Shown piece by piece: positions 54,760-64,000 of a stretch of 64,000 bases of DNA; the first letter of the stretch is position 1; the number at the start of each line of letters is the position of its first letter. The position numbers and the translations under genes are program-made. Source of the DNA: Trissonchulus latispiculum (lineage: Eukaryota > Nematoda > Enoplea > Enoplida > Ironidae). The notes below the pieces were generated by a model, which was not told the DNA's origin, made no database searches, and saw only the letters and a list, made by a program, of their open reading frames with translations. The stretch covers positions 1 through 64,000 of the forward strand of contig JASAND010018392.1 of NCBI GenBank assembly GCA_030248195.1, in the 5' to 3' direction.

Positions 54760-56007
54760 GGGGGGGGTCCACTTTGGGGTCATTTTTTCGACAATCTCCA
54801 ATTTTTCTCATTTTCACATATTTTATTGTCCAAGTGGTATATTTTAACGAGTTTATAAAATTTAAGTCGGATCTCTTATGGCTGTTGAGAAAATTCACCT
54901 CAAAGCAGAGGTATACATGTGTTAAACATAGGAAATCGAAAAAGTGTCGATTATAATTCTGCGCCAAAAAAATCTCGAAACTGGTGAGGGATACCGGGTA
55001 ACATTTGGTATCGTTTTAAACCTCTAACCAGATACTGTGTCACTGTGGAATTAGAATTTTGAGTTAGGCCTTCAAAAAATTTTAATGAATTTTTGAAGTT
55101 AGCGAACTGTCGAAAATTGCTAAATTCTGTCGTTTTTGGTGACCAAAAATGGGGGTCATTAAGTTTGACTGCGTATTATAAAAAATACAGGTCCTAACTA
55201 AAAATTCTAATTCCACAGTGACACAGTATATGAATAAAGCTTTCAAATGATACCAAATGTTACTTGAAATCTTTTGCTAGTGTCGAGATTTTTTTGGCGC
55301 AGAAATTAGCTTTTTTCTACAAAATTGTGAAAATTCCTGTTTTTTAAAAAGACAGGCATTTTATGACCAGATCATATTTCAAAATTCCCTTTTTTTGCAT
55401 TTCAACATATTTATTCATGCCTTAGGATCAATTTGTAGCAAGAATTGTGCAGACAGCTTTGTCCAGTTCGTTTCAGCGCGCCATTCGGGACCCTCAGACC
55501 CCGAATTTCACAAAACAGTGATTTTTCAAATTTTTTAAAATATGGCATATTATACATCAATCGAAAGTTCTCAGTGCAGGGATGAATTCTTCTCATAGAA
55601 CTATGGCTCGGAAATGCTTCTATTTTAAGATAAGCGCTGTTAAAGATTTTATTACATTCTGGGGAACAGGTGCCTTGTTTCTCTGAAAAATCCTTTAAGG
55701 AAGCTTCTGATCATGCTCATCTGGATTGAGACTGTGCGAAAATGTTTGTATTAATGGTTACTAAGTGTGTATAACAAAATAAACTAAAAATCTGAAGTTG
55801 AGTTTGCGAAAACTTGCTTCAGTTGGGTGCAGCACCCTCATTTTCGCTGATATTCAAATTACAATCAATCAAGGGCTCGTAACTTACGGAGAACTGAACG
55901 AAGCAACTCAAAATTTAAACTTGACATGTACGACATATGTGGCTATATTATGTGTGAAAATGGGCGAAATCCGTGATCTGAAAATTTTTCACGACGGACC
56001 CCCCCCC
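54760..56007. mobile_element. TTAA-family element, copy 5
   Basis: TTAA at 54756-54759 and 56008-56011; G-run/GTCCACTTTGGGG and ACGACGGACC/C-run ends. Internally closest to 2578-3828 (shared CATATTATACATCAATCGAA). Confidence 0.88.
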
Positions 56008-56011
56008 TTAA

Positions 56012-58720
56012 GCTGTGATTGGAATTGTTCTACCGATAACAATTGTCTTTAGCAAAGTTAATAGCTTAAGCAGCGGGGGGCCTTAATAGGTATATCCTTA
56101 CCTACTTATACCTTTGGAGCAGGTAGAAGCTTATATATTTTGATTGATGATTTCAGTCTGCCATGACGACGGCTTTGTCTCTATCTTTTGACTTTCTCTT
56201 CAGTCAGAGTCATTCACAGATATACACACAGAGAGACAGAGAAAGAGACTTTAGACTTCCAGAAGTAGCACTTGTGCGCTTTTCAAATACTCTCTCTTTG
56301 CTTAGAGAGTTTCATACGTACGTACGTGTAGCAGGGGCAGCACCTTTAGAAGGGTTTTCCTATCGTGCTTTAAGCACGCTTCTATTGCTGCTTATGCAGA
56401 CACTTGTCTTAACTCAGTTGTGCTCCCTCTCCCGCTCTCCCTTTTCTGGCTTTTCGGGTTAGCCTTGATTTAGAGGGCTCGTCCCCTTTTCCCAGCCCTG
56501 AGGACAGCTGTCAATTAAAAATCCCTGGCTAATATAAGCGAATAATTATTTCGTTGCCAACAGTTCACGTTTTTTTCTGCTGTGCTTCAACTTGGCTCAC
56601 TTAATATACAGGGATTGAGTTTTGGACGGGCCTTATCATGAAATGTCGAACTGGCTTAGACTGGAGGCATTTTTATTCAAAAATTTCCAATCCGGCTGGC
56701 TTATGAAATTACGAATTGCCCGCTTTAGAATGAAGGCCTTCTGCCTTTTGTGGGAATAGTGTTTTGGTGGGAATTTATTATTTTTAGGAGGAAAAATGGA
56801 GATCTACTTTAAGCTTTAGTCAGTTCCTTTAAGCTTCTCCTCGTCTGCCAGTTTAACTTGGACTCAGCCATCACTTATCAGGAGGAAGTTCACTGACTTT
56901 GATTTTTGAACAGATTTATGCCTTTCCAAAAAGTTTAACTCACATTTTTTATATGTAGCATACATCTAACAGACTGAATTGAATATATATACTGTTTCGT
57001 GCTGTTTAATTTCGCTTTTATTTCGGGTTTGGCAATTTTGCCGTTATGAAAATTGATCCAATAGGTTGAAATACGGATATGACTTCACAGAATTTTGTTC
57101 TGTAACGTGATTTGGGAGAATGAGGTTGTGGAAGGATGGGGAGGGGCATAGACCGACCTACAAGGCAGTGCAACCATGTTATATTTTAAACAAATTTGCA
57201 AATTATGCTAATTTCGATGCAGATATATACTATAAAAACTTTGGAATTTTCGGAAGTTTGGAAGTTGGGATAGACCCCCTAATCGGACACGTGTTAGTGC
57301 TTGAGATTGAGTTATTTATATTTCTGTTTTATGCATTTTACGACGACACCGTTTTTAGCCATAGCACAGGTTTTTCTCTTTACTGTTGGCAACATTGGCA
57401 GCTGAGACAAGTTAGAAAATCTGGGAATATTCATTTCATTTTCTATGACATGGATTTTCTTCGTTACTGCTAATGAAATAATTCTTTTTCACTACAATCA
57501 TGGTCGTCCCTAGGTCTGATTCCTTGATGATAGAATATTCCAATTACTGAGCTCATGAACCAAGAGAACAGGTGATGCTAGGTTTTATCATTTCTCCCTT
57601 TCTCTTCTCTTATTCTTTCTTTCTAGCTTTTCTTTCGCATTGGCTTCGTTGCGTGGTCACAATTTCAGGTAAAGAACCTCCAGCAGGAAGTTTTGCCAAT
57701 CACTAACAAAACTTATAACTTTTGTGAATTTCTAGGAAATTTTAAATATAGTTTAGGTTTGCTGTGCTCTTGATTATGTAAAAGTCAGCTAGAGGAAGAA
57801 CTTTTGTTTTTGTTTGCATAGAATTTTTGTTTTTTATTTGTGAAGTTTTGAAAAGCTACACGGGCAAGCTTCCTGTTCCTAAGTGCAATTACCTTTTTGG
57901 TATTCTATTTGACGTATCTGTGTTCGCTACATTTATAAAGGGCGATGCTGGTCTTTTAGGTTCCTTTTATTAAAAAACCTTCGAAATATGTTTATTTCCG
58001 TCTTGGCTGGAAGCTATTTGGAGACCAGTTTTTGTGTCACTTAATTCGAGTTCAAGTTCAAATTAACGCATCACTGCGGGCTAAGCTTTTTATCATTATA
58101 TAAACATTGAGGCTTACAATTTCGAGGACTCGTAGTAGCTAGCTGCTCGTAGAAGGTGCAGAATTTTTATAGACAAGTGTATTGCTGATTGTCTTCTGCA
58201 TTGTTTGAAAATGTTTTATAGTTTCAGAAGCAGAATGCGAATTTGACAGAGAGTAAATTCATTTTAAAATTGTAAAAAGGTTTATGCACCATAAATTTTC
58301 GGCACAAGTGTGTTGGATGTTGCTTTGGCAGTGTGTGAAATAGTTTAGCCAGTAGTTTCTGCTAAAAGTTATCGACCAAGTGTTTTTGCACATTACGCAA
58401 GCGGGCCAGCAGATTATAGTGTAAGCAGCCTCTTAGCTTTGTTTCAAAACTCTTTAGGTTTCATAGTAATCTATTTTTCACCAAACAGGATTCTTCTTAA
58501 TAATCTTTTTAATTCACCGTGAAACACTATAGAGTGGAAAACCCTTGTCGCTTGTAGCAATCCCTAAGTAGCCTCATTTAGTCTAGGGCCTATACTTCAT
58601 TGGACAAAAGTGTTTAAATAGCGGTAATTGCTGACACAACTAAGCGATAATTAGTTCAACTTAATTGTCTACTGACTTCTGTGCTCATTCTCGCATTACT
58701 GTTTTACGGTCGGTTGCGTT
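56012..58720. other. Unassigned; no gene supported
   Basis: 2.7 kb without transposon ends I can define. Purine/pyrimidine-rich patches (about 56210-56290) create an open frame with no domain. Short open frames at 56163-56462 and 57120-57473 are not supported as genes. It could hold UTR or intron of a neighbouring gene. Confidence 0.35.
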
Positions 58721-58724
58721 CTGA

Positions 58725-58834
58725 GGGCCTTTTCGCGCGGAAGTTAAAAACTGTTTAACTCTTTTAACCCTCTGCGCGAAAAGGATTGAGTTAATTTTAA
58801 CTCCTTTATCTCGTTTTAACTCACGAAAAGGCAC
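58725..58834. mobile_element. 110-bp MITE, GGGCCTTTTCGCG ends, TGA TSD
   Basis: Ends GGGCCTTTTCGCG and CACGAAAAGGCAC with TGA on both sides (58722-58724, 58835-58837). GTTAAAAC/GAGTTAA words inside. A miniature relative of the GGGCCTTTTCAAG arrays at 25881 and 32083. Confidence 0.8.
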
Positions 58835-58914
58835 TGACATTCTTGCTTCTATAATATCTTGGACGTTTTCTTGGCTATGGCATGAAAGCGAATGAATAAG
58901 AGGTTTCTGTGCCT

Positions 58915-60246
58915 CTCGTGGGGGCCCAACAAAATTTAATCCTTAATGACTTTGCTTCCAGCGTTAAGTGGCTGCCTGCTGACTAAAGTTGGACAGTCTT
59001 AACAATAGAGAAGGTCAATTTAAGGTCAAATTAAACTCTGCCTAGTTAGGTCCCCACACCAGCACAAATTTTACCGTAATCTATAGATAAAGTTAATGCT
59101 ACGTAGTGATGAATAATTCTTTCCTTGTATTGACTGTTAGTTTTTAACTAATCAGACTAAAGTGTAATTTTACCGAAACATGGCTTGTCTAGTAACTTGT
59201 GTCTAAGTTTTGTTTTTATAACTCTAACTTAAACTAAAAACGTTATTTTTCATAACATTATCTTAGAAAATTTTTTATAAATTATTACTGAAGAAAAATC
59301 TTTAATATGTTTAACAGCCATCAATCAAAAACAGAAAAAAGTTTCCAGATTACTTAGACAAGCCGTGTTTTTAAAATTACACCTTTGTTTAATATTTAAC
59401 AGTCAATAAAAGGAAACTGTCAAGAATTATTTTTCCTTACGTAGTGTGAAGTTTGGTCCTATATGCTCTTGTATTTCTCGAAATAAAGACCGGACTTCGT
59501 GTTGAATTTAGGGAAACTAATGCAGGTTCAGGTCTAAGGTGTGTGATGCTAAAACTAATTCAAAACCCTATCTCCTCCAATCCTACAAAGAAAGGGTACA
59601 AAAGCAACTTTACTAGAAACTTAGCAGTTAGATTCAAAATACAAAATAAATTCAAACATAAAAACAACTATGTGAATCACAGTTCACAAAGCCTAGCACA
59701 GAAACAATCAGAAGTACCTACGTTATAATGGCGGACACCTGGGAGAGAGAACTACCTCCCGTCAAAAACTGTCTTAACTAACTGCCCCCAAGCAGTTTCT
59801 CCAATCCTTTTAAATACCAAAAAGAAATTAGAAAGCCAACCATCAAAATGATTGATTGTTCATCTCATCCAAATGTATATCACAACATCTGCTATCCCAA
59901 ATACTAGTTATTTGCTTGAAATACATCACAAATCTACAGTATAACCACTTCTTTACACGCAGTGCCAACTTCACAACCGTAACTTGAATTATTGTAGAAT
60001 TTACTGTAGACATACTGTAAGATTACTGTAGAGATACTGTGAAATCTAAAAGGTTACTGTAATTTTAGATCCTTATACTTAGGCTTAACACGTCTGACTG
60101 ACTGATATTCCACAGTAGCATTAACTTTGCTTTACGGTAAAATTTGTGCTGGTGTGGGGACCTAAATAGGCAGAGTTCAATTTGACCTTGAATTGACCTT
60201 CTCTATTGTTAAGAGAGGCCAACTCAACCCAGCAGGGAGCCACTTA
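58915..60246. mobile_element. Diverged foldback related to 41836-42581
   Basis: Arms 58963-59100 and about 60116-60246 (TTAAGTGGCTGCCTGCTG... / ...CAGGGAGCCACTTAA). Start GTGGGGGCCCAAC resembles the 41836 element. A smaller foldback (about 59100-59445, ACGTAGTG ends) is nested next to the left arm. Confidence 0.7.
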
Positions 60247-61470
60247 AGGTGCTGGTTTCCTTTCGGGTATTTTTGACTCCTACGGCTTCAATCCTTTACG
60301 CAAAGGGCTAAAACTTACGAAATAACCTATTCGTGCTCTTTAACATTTTAGGACCAGTCCCGTATTTTTAGGCCAAAAGATAAGAAAGTTTTGGTTTTTG
60401 GCCTTAGGCTCTCAGTAGGTAGACAAGACACGGGATTGGTTGGTATGGCTGGAAAGAGGACTCGAAAATGAATATTTTTGCTCTTACAACCTTTGAGCTA
60501 TCTCCAGTGGTTAAGTCATTATAAGCAAAAAACTGTTTTTAGGGTCAAAAAATGGCCATTTTCGAGGAAATCAGTTTTTTCAAAATTACTGCCACATGCT
60601 AAGGACAAAATTGGCTTAGTTATACTCAATCGATACATCGTCCAAATGCACATTTTATGAATGCCTATTAGCCGGACTTTATTGCTTTCAGCTAGAGATT
60701 TGGCCGAAAAACCATTTTGACAAAACTGCGATTATTTTGTTTCGAACATTGATTTCTCAAAAACTACTCGACGGATTCCGGAGATTTTCGGCAGAATCGA
60801 AATTCGCACTTCTGCGGAGGGACGTTTTTCTTGGTTTGGGCTAAAACTTATCGAGCAGCAAGAAAACTCAATGTGAAGTTGCGAAATTTCGTGTTACTGT
60901 GCATTTGGCCGATTTTCTCGACCGTTAAGTCCTGCTGAGCCAAATCCAAAAAAAACGTCCCTCGGCCCATATGTCCTTCCGCCCCCCCCCCGCCCCCCTC
61001 CAGTAAAAAAACCCCAGTAGTTAGTGTCGTACCCAGCCAGTTGGTCAACTCATTTTCAGTCCATCCCTAGTTTGTCACCTTTTTATCCTATGCCCAGTTG
61101 GTCGACTGTTTTGCAAATTATCCCCACATTTAAATGAAAACTCCTGTGTATTATTTGACGAAAATTGCCTTGCAGAGCCATTAGCAAATGGCCTTAGTAA
61201 ACTTCTTATAGACTGCTTGAAACCACATAAACTGCAAATATTCTGGTTTCGGTCTGCGTGAAATAAAGGACCATATGATTTTATTTGTTTGAAAGCAGAT
61301 TTATCATACTTTTGTTTGAAAGTAAAAAAGAGTTTATCAGAGCTAGTTATCATAGCACAGTAAGCGCATTAGTTTTAATTTATGGGCTCTCAAATCGCAA
61401 GTTGAAAAGAAACCTTGAAAGTTAAGGGTAAAATAGACAAAATTTCTGTTATTGAAAAATTTCTAAAACT
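60247..61470. other. No recognised gene
   Basis: AT-rich with one solo end of the poly-G family (C-run, CAGTAAAAAAACCCCAG, about 60978-61017). Nothing else supportable. Confidence 0.35.
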
Positions 61471-61473
61471 TAT

Positions 61474-61649
61474 TGTAGTGTTGGACGCTTTGAGTGAAAA
61501 GACACACTGATTTACTCACAGGAAACATCGCCTTTTATAGCCGCACAAAACAGTAACATTAACAATATGCAAATTAACGTATGCAAATTAGTTCAGCGTC
61601 AACAACGTCCTTGTCTGAGCTTCACGTGCTTGGCAGGCCAGACATAACA
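61474..61649 (-). repeat. Putative 3' LTR of the gypsy-type element
   Basis: On the minus strand it begins TGTTATGTC right after the polypurine tract and ends ...CACTACA, giving TGT..ACA borders and about 176 bp. A TATAAAAGG box is at 61540-61532. The 5' LTR is outside the window, so borders are provisional (the inner CAACA is an alternative end). Confidence 0.65.
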
Positions 61650-61663
61650 TCCGCCTCTTCCTC
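61650..61663 (-). promoter_or_regulatory. Polypurine tract
   Basis: GAGGAAGAGGCGGA directly before the TGT of the LTR, in the position used to prime plus-strand DNA synthesis. Confidence 0.7.
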
Positions 61664-61683
61664 AATGAGTGAAGCGTCCAGGA

Positions 61684-63017
61684 TCAATTGAACCCGGCTT
61701 GGTACCGATCAGGATGGCGTCGATTTCGAACAGGGCGACCTTCCTGAACATCGGCTGGATTCTCCATAGGATGGATGACTGGAGGCGGTTCCACCTGGTG
61801 ATCTGGAGGATCCGGATAGTTGATGACGGTATCATCAGATTCCAGACTGTTCAGTGGTTGGTGAACACGAGATCTGACCAATTTCCGTGAATTCCAGGTT
61901 TTCCCGTTCTCCAATCTATAGGTGAACGGGCCAACCTTCTGGTGGATGCGAATCGGATCGGACCATTTCGAATGTCCTTTGGCGACTTGAGGAAGGCGAT
62001 ACCTGACGTAGTCGCCAACCTCAAATCGGCTCGCCGACGATGAAGGTTCAGATGGAGCTGAGCGGACTGGATCAGGCATTGATTGGATTGGTGACGTCAA
62101 CTTTGTGCGCATTTGTCGAGGCGTACCATAGAGCACCTCGAATGGAGTCTTCCCCGTGACAGCGTGAGGGGAGCTTCTGTAGGCAATCAGAATATCACGA
62201 AGCGACTTCGACCAACCCGCTGATTCTACGTGAGCGACCTGAAGACCTTCCTTGAGGACGCGATTAAATCGCTCGACCATTCCATTGGCCATTGGGTTGT
62301 AGACGGCTGTCCTGTTGTGTTTGACTCCATGGCTGAACAGGTAGTCGGAGAATTCCTTGGAAACAAACTGAGGACCATTATCGGTGACAAGCTCCCGCGG
62401 ATATCCATGTCGCGAGAAGATGGCTTCCAAGAAATTGATGACCTTGCTGCTGGTTGGGTGGTCGCAGCTAGCAACTTCCGGCCACTTGGATGTGTAATCC
62501 TGAAGGACAATGAGAAATGGTTCCCTCGGAGGTGCTGTTGCGTATGGACCAGCGAGATCCAAAGCCAGCTTGAACCATGGATCATTTGGAATAGGAACAG
62601 ACTGGACTGGAGACTGATGCACCACTGCAGTTTTATCCGAGGCCTGGCAAGGGCCACATCGACTGATGAAGTCTTCAACTGCGCGTTGCATCCCAGGCCA
62701 CCAGTACTGAGATCGAAGACGCTGCTTGGATCGGATAATTCCTGGGTGTCCCTCGTGAGCAAGGGCCAGGACTCGATCTTGGAGCGACTTCGGAACCACT
62801 GCGGATTCTCCACGAAGCAGACATCCATTTCTGAGTGAAAGCTCCCGCCGGACCATGTAGCATGGAGGCAGGCCAGGATTGGCATTTGCTTTCTGAGGCC
62901 ATCGCTTCTGGAGGCATTCCACGACTTCGGACAGCAATGGATCCGTTGCAGTGGCATCGGCTAGTTCCAGTGCATTCAGCGCTGGATATGAGTGTACCGC
63001 GGCGATGAAATGATCTG
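61684..63017 (-). CDS. Ty3/gypsy-type integrase part of pol (3' fragment)
   Basis: Integrase of an LTR retrotransposon. The open frame runs to 63105, but its first 29 or so codons (RDRDRD/ETETET) come from the inserted MITE, so the element's own coding begins at about 63017. Counting from the frame's Met at 63105: zinc-binding H117/H120 with C150/C153, and catalytic core D183 (LDLAGP), D242 (TDNGPQF), E278 (GMVERFNR) with 35 residues between the last two (DD35E). A C-terminal domain follows and the stop is at 61684-61686. No chromodomain is evident. The frame is otherwise intact. It is not expressible as part of a polyprotein because of the insertion upstream and the stop near 63983. Confidence 0.93.
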
Positions 63018-63195
63018 CAGGGTTGGGAGTCTCGGTCTCGGTCTCGGCTCGGCCGCCCAACGGTGAGTCTCGGTCCCGGTCTCGGTCTCGGTCTCGCTCA
63101 CCCAAAAGTCTCGGTCTCGGACCGAGACCGGAAATTTTTTGAAAACATCAAATTCAGCGAAATTTTTAAATCAGTGTAACGAAATAGGAGGTCCT
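63018..63195. mobile_element. GAGACC-array MITE inserted in pol
   Basis: Starts CAGGGTTGGG like the element at 6495-6863 and shares the TTTCGCTGAA..TTTT..AATTT core. The flanks repeat TGATCTG (63011-63017, 63197-63203; 7 of 8 bases of an ATGATCTG/CTGATCTG duplication). The far TIR is not recognisable, so one end is diverged or lost. Confidence 0.85.
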
Positions 63196-64000
63196 CTGAT
63201 CTGACCAGTCTTCGTCGAATCCGTCTTCCTTGCTGTATAGCGGCAGTCGTGACAAGGCATCAGCGACGGTATTTTGTTGACCTCGTCGGTATTCAACTGT
63301 ATAGTTGAACTCCGCAAGGCGTAGATACCATCGTGCGATTCTCATGGGCTTATGTCCCTTCGAGCCCATCGATGAGTTGAACAGGCTGACCAAGGCTTGT
63401 TGATCAGTCCTAATCGTGAACTTTGTTCCCCAGAGGTAGCGCTTCCAGCGATCAACGGCCCAGACAACCGCCAATACTTCTTTTTCCATCACCGAGTAGC
63501 GCCGTTCTGCTGGAGACAAAGTTCTTGAAGCATGTGCCAAGGTGACTTCTTCGCCATTGCTTCGAATCTGTGACAATGTCCCAACGATGCCAACGTCTGA
63601 GGCATCAGTTGTCACGATGAGTGGCTGGTTCTTCTGATAGGTACCTCTGGCAGGCGATGAAGTGAGCAGCTTCTTCGCCGTCGTGAATGCTTTCTCCATC
63701 TCAGGTGTCCATGTGAGCTTCATCGGCTTGTCTCGTATGGCCTTCCTGAGCGGTTCCACCAGTGTGGCAAACTGCGGTACGTAGCTAGTGTAGTACCCGC
63801 ACATGCCAAGAAACGTTGCCATCTCCTTCGGAGTCTGAGGGTGTGGCATCCGATCAATTGCTTCCGTGTTGCTGGTCAGCGGACGAATGGAATCTGCGGA
63901 AATGATGTGCCCTGAGAAGTTGATCTCACTGGCATGCAACACCATTTTTCTTGGCTCCAGTGTTGCTCCGCGATCATTGAATCATCGCAGACAAGCCAAG
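63196..64000 (-). pseudogene. gypsy-type pol: end of reverse transcriptase and RNase H, with in-frame stop
   Basis: From Met at 63945: the RT thumb/connection (FLGMCGYYTSYVPQFA, about 45-60), then RNase H with D114 (TTDAS), E156 (EKEVLAV), D181 (RTDQQ) and D229 (VADALSR) all present. Upstream homologous reading continues but meets TGA at 63984-63982, likely a CGA to TGA change. The frame ends inside the MITE at 63166. The RT catalytic core, protease and gag lie beyond the window. Confidence 0.9.

Noticed and set aside
56163..56462. 99-codon frame with possible start
   Set aside because: Produced by purine- and pyrimidine-rich low-complexity DNA; no domain or splice context.
57120..57473. 117-codon frame
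   Set aside because: No recognised family, AT-biased codons; a host exon cannot be excluded but is not supported.
62230..62838. 202-codon plus-strand frame
   Set aside because: Antisense shadow of the integrase coding region on the minus strand.
62226..62957. 243-codon minus-strand frame
   Set aside because: Alternative frame of the same integrase region; the 61684-63105 frame carries the DDE and zinc residues.

Overview
The window looks like nuclear DNA of an animal, most likely an invertebrate: AT-rich, with intron-split coding sequence and a very dense layer of nested DNA transposons. The sequence does not identify the species. I find one host gene and one retroelement polyprotein. Almost everything else is non-coding transposon sequence (MITEs, foldbacks, solo ends), much of it provable from target-site duplications (TSDs), terminal inverted repeats (TIRs) and, in three cases, an empty site elsewhere in the window.

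Host gene (1203-24101, + strand). Ten coding exons splice in a continuous frame to a 333-residue sideroflexin, a mitochondrial inner-membrane transporter of the SFXN family, probably SFXN2-like. No exon is long enough to stand out as an ORF; the gene appears only when GT..AG junctions are followed. Intron 1 is about 16.1 kb and is filled with transposons. The other eight introns are 98-1934 bp, and introns 4, 6 and 8 also carry MITEs. Exon 1 is squeezed between a 1.1-kb foldback ending 24 bp before its possible acceptor and a second element starting 7 bp after its donor.

3' flank (24102-33250). A probable 3' UTR with two AATAAA signals comes first. A 6.6-kb composite of nested inverted-repeat elements follows (25683-32280), then mariner-like and hAT-like MITEs.

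Middle (33250-51000). Long-TIR elements with TGTCCGGGG ends are followed by a 5.25-kb hAT-like element (8-bp TSD, GATCCG word arrays) containing several nested insertions and a decayed integrase-type transposase relic. Further on are foldbacks inside (TA)n tracts, a striking C-depleted G-rich tract (46201-46669) and more nested elements.

Right part (51000-61470). A 3.4-kb TTA-flanked element has been invaded by a TTAA-family element, and a second TTAA copy lies beside it. There are also smaller MITEs and long stretches where I recognise nothing.

Right edge (61474-64000, - strand). The 3' half of a Ty3/gypsy-type LTR retrotransposon: RNase H, integrase, polypurine tract and a short LTR. It is broken by a GAGACC-array MITE inserted between RNase H and integrase, and by an in-frame stop at the window edge.

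A recurring theme is that several unrelated DNA-transposon classes (8-bp, 3-bp, TA and TTAA TSDs) carry arrays of one short word in both orientations near their ends, with a different word in each family.
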